Of a stretch of 64,000 bases of DNA, positions 63,690 to 64,000 are shown in pieces. Numbering within the stretch: the first letter of the stretch is position 1; every line of letters begins with the position of its first letter. Source of the DNA: Syntrophobacteraceae bacterium (GTDB lineage Bacteria; Desulfobacterota; Syntrophobacteria; Syntrophobacterales; Syntrophobacteraceae). Position numbers and translations under genes: made by a program. A model generated the notes under the pieces. It had not been told where the DNA came from and searched no databases. It worked only from the letters and a program-made list of their open reading frames with translations. The stretch is taken from positions 18,654 to 82,653 of the forward strand of contig JARLHO010000068.1 in NCBI GenBank assembly GCA_031292215.1, given 5' to 3'.

Positions 63690-64000
63690 AGTAGAGTAGA
63701 GAGGGAGCCATAAGACGTTTAGGCCACACATCGCTTCCATTGTATCTGCCCTTTCGGGCGTCGTGGCAAAAGGCGTGCAGGCCGTGCTGCTTATGGAGCC
63801 CTCCCCCTCGTCGGACCGGACGTGCAGATTTCCCGCATCCGGCCCACCGACAGTCTCTTGCATGCGCAAGGAGTCGATGGCTTTGCCGACGCTACAGGTA
63901 GACCAACCCGTACCGTTTGAGCCCCGCATAAAGGGTTTCACCTTCGCGAAAGGGCTTGCTCTGCCTTTGGCTCCGATTCCGCAGGAAACGGCGGAATCGA
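63690..64000 (-). mobile_element. Group II intron, 3' part (runs off right edge)
   Basis: On the minus strand, after the end of the maturase reading frame, a domain V-like hairpin lies at 63811-63845: GGGCCGGATGCGG, AAAT loop region and TGCACGTCCGGTCC pair as in bacterial group II introns. A domain VI-like stretch follows, and the intron would end in CTCTACTCTACT at about 63690. The 5' part and most of the protein are outside the window. The exact 3' boundary is inferred from the repeat in the flanking DNA. Confidence 0.82.
63892..63999 (-). CDS. Group II intron reverse transcriptase/maturase, C-terminal end
   Basis: The last 35 codons of an intron-encoded protein: FRRFLRNRSQR, then PFREGETLYAGLKRYGLVYL and stop at 63892-63894. 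This C-terminal ending is characteristic of LtrA-type reverse transcriptase-maturases, which splice and move their own intron. The rest lies past base 64000. The adjoining domain V on the same strand confirms the assignment. Confidence 0.88.
   Translation of the reverse strand, partial: RFRRFLRNRSQRQSKPFREGETLYAGLKRYGLVYL

Overview
The window is a GC-rich bacterial chromosome segment, most consistent with a deltaproteobacterium (Desulfobacterota, possibly syntrophobacterial). This is inferred from gene content: many two-component and sigma-54 regulators, three chemoreceptors, EtfBA, a long acyl-CoA/ketoacid CoA-transferase, an acyl-CoA ligase, paired PII/Amt genes and an outer-membrane autotransporter. 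Lnt, NadK, PrfB, 6S RNA and tRNA-Leu(UAA) are core genes, so this is chromosome and not a plasmid. The species is not identified.

Layout. 1-8.4 kb is housekeeping: partial nadK, a receiver-GGDEF protein, a 6S RNA candidate, speD with convergent aguA-aguB (polyamines), a CorC-type CBS protein, lnt, and prfB with its programmed +1 frameshift. 8.5-12.8 kb holds two ammonium-transporter/PII pairs. 13-23 kb has a metallophosphoesterase whose 3' end lies in a dispersed repeat, a sensor kinase coupled to a DUF72 gene, a compositionally mosaic chemoreceptor, a small membrane protein, a DUF1847 protein, and an MT-A70 methyltransferase just downstream of tRNA-Leu. 23.6-34.3 kb carries an autotransporter, a small Cys-rich secreted protein, a broken mutM, an M1 aminopeptidase, dinB, hpt and a kinase-nuclease-like fusion.

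34.7-40.1 kb is a tandem duplication of a two-gene module: a free periplasmic Cache-domain protein followed by a chemoreceptor that has no recognisable Cache domain. The two receptors have divergent sensor halves but nearly identical signalling halves. This is the best candidate for an under-described system: a chemoreceptor that senses through a separate secreted Cache protein.

40-53 kb has a repeat-rich spacer with a 113-bp nested MITE, then cstA, mscS, a CoA-transferase with an extra C-terminal domain, a Pif1-like helicase with HRDC and helix-turn-helix tail, an acyl-CoA ligase and a GAF/sigma-54 activator. 53.7-63.2 kb has a hybrid kinase/NtrC-type regulator pair, a cyclodeaminase-like protein, a class IV aminotransferase, a single receiver, etfBA and a phosphate-binding-like protein. 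The right edge is the 3' end of a group II intron on the minus strand.

At least three families of short noncoding repeats are scattered through the intergenic spaces and account for much of the long noncoding stretches.
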